Assembly: GCF_051020955.1 (NCBI RefSeq)
Contig: NW_027476275.1
Location: forward strand, 124,001 to 188,000
DNA: 64,000 bases
Direction: 5' to 3'
Source: Megalopta genalis
Taxonomy: Eukaryota > Arthropoda > Insecta > Hymenoptera > Halictidae
The notes under the pieces are model-generated. The model was given only the letters and a program-made list of their open reading frames with translations, was not told where the DNA came from and did no database searches. Below, piece after piece: positions 63,801-64,000 of this stretch (within the stretch, counting starts at the first letter, position 1; each line of letters starts with the position of its first letter). Both the position numbers and the translations under genes were made by a program.

Positions 63801-64000
63801 TCCAATCGAAACAAATGATTTAGTTTCAAATACTAGCGACATAAATGATATAGCTTCAACTGGAAGCGAAACAAGCGAGTTAGCTTCTAATCCATGAGAA
63901 ACAAATGATTCATCTTCAAGTACTCGCGATATAAACGATATAGCTTCAAATGCATGCAAAACAAACGAGTTAGCTTCACAGTCATTCGAAACACATGATT

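Larger units (their letters stand above)
1..64000. repeat. Satellite array, 30-bp units in 150-bp five-unit HORs
   Basis: The whole window is built of 30-bp units with a GCGA head, a near-constant core TTAGCTTCAA at unit positions 15-24 and variable segments at 5-14 and 25-30. Five unit types A-B-C-D-E repeat in order with a 150-bp period, for example from 14,580 onward. Occasional units are skipped, doubled or chimeric. No stretch of 100 bp or more departs from the pattern, so there is no unique DNA, mobile element, tRNA, rRNA, promoter or terminator that I can support. The array is cut by both window ends. In living cells such arrays usually lie in heterochromatin, often centromeric or subtelomeric; that placement is inference. 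I cannot name the satellite family or the species. Confidence 0.97.

Noticed and set aside
1..64000. Pentapeptide-repeat protein (A[D/N]LXX) suggested by NDLAS in every decapeptide
   Set aside because: Only every second pentapeptide has a central Leu, the position two before it is Asn, His or Glu instead of the usual small residue, and the frame shows no sign of selection.
1..64000. Genes on the - strand (LKLNHLFRMD-like and FEAKSFVSHG-like frames)
   Set aside because: They are the antisense of the same repeat, are broken more often than the + frame (for example by every ACTGGAA-type B unit in one of them), and have no unique sequence.
1..64000. CRISPR array
   Set aside because: A ~30-bp period invites the idea, but there is no alternation of constant repeats with unique spacers; units abut directly and all share the same core, and there are no cas genes.
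1..64000. Telomeric repeat or CENP-B box
   Set aside because: There is no short G-rich telomere motif, and no unit fits the TTCG...CGGG pattern of the CENP-B box. TTCGAAAC occurs in some D units, but without the second half.
1..64000. Bacterial replication-origin or plasmid iteron cluster
   Set aside because: Iteron arrays are a few hundred bp long and lie beside a rep gene. Here the array is at least 64 kb without any gene.

Overview
This window is one uninterrupted tandem-repeat (satellite) array. I find no unique sequence, transposon, RNA gene, promoter or convincing protein-coding gene anywhere in the 64 kb. The basic unit is 30 bp. Each unit has a head starting GCGA (positions 1-4), a variable stretch (5-14), a nearly constant core TTAGCTTCAA (15-24) and a variable tail (25-30). 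Five unit types, here called A to E, normally follow in fixed order and make a 150-bp higher-order repeat (HOR). By variable stretch and tail they are A = AACAAATGAT/ATACTT, B = TATAAATGAT/CTGGAA, C = AACAAACGAG/ATCCAT, D = AACACATGAT/ATCAAT and E = AGTAGAAGGT/ATCCAT. About 2,130 units are present and the array runs off both ends of the window.

Host: a megabase-type HOR satellite like this points to a eukaryote. The consensus is about 36% GC, has more A than T on the + strand (56 versus 40 per 150 bp) and keeps its CpG dinucleotides (6 per 150 bp against roughly 4.9 expected). That argues weakly against a heavily CpG-methylated vertebrate or plant genome. I do not recognise the species or the satellite family.

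Layout: (1) 1-14,640 is two diverged rounds of a ~8-kb super-unit; 2,761-6,598 and 10,801-14,637 are about 99.5% identical by eye. A strict 30-bp register holds without exception from 121 to 13,080. (2) 14,640-25,400 is a mosaic: a ~2.3-kb block at 14,790 recurs at 21,478, a further partial copy starts near 24,015, and pieces of the first domain are inserted at 17,998-20,930. (3) 25,400-32,260 holds a ~0.9-kb block copied at ~2,250-bp intervals and a 750-bp tandem duplication. (4) 32,261-36,135 is a 2,127-bp-period duplication. (5) 36,136-64,000 carries a long block in four copies (36,757; 45,068; 47,276; 58,965), separated by a 1,750-bp block present twice and a 1,050-bp (7 x 150) tandem duplication.

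Coding question: because 30 is a multiple of 3, any stop-free frame of the unit stays open. Three of six frames are open: one on + (decapeptide like CETNDLASNP) and two on - (like LKLNHLFRMD and FEAKSFVSHG). This yields many long but artefactual ORFs, the longest 1,462 codons. Differences between recent duplicates fall evenly over the three codon positions, include stops, and shared 1-bp indels break the frame. I therefore read the array as non-coding satellite DNA.
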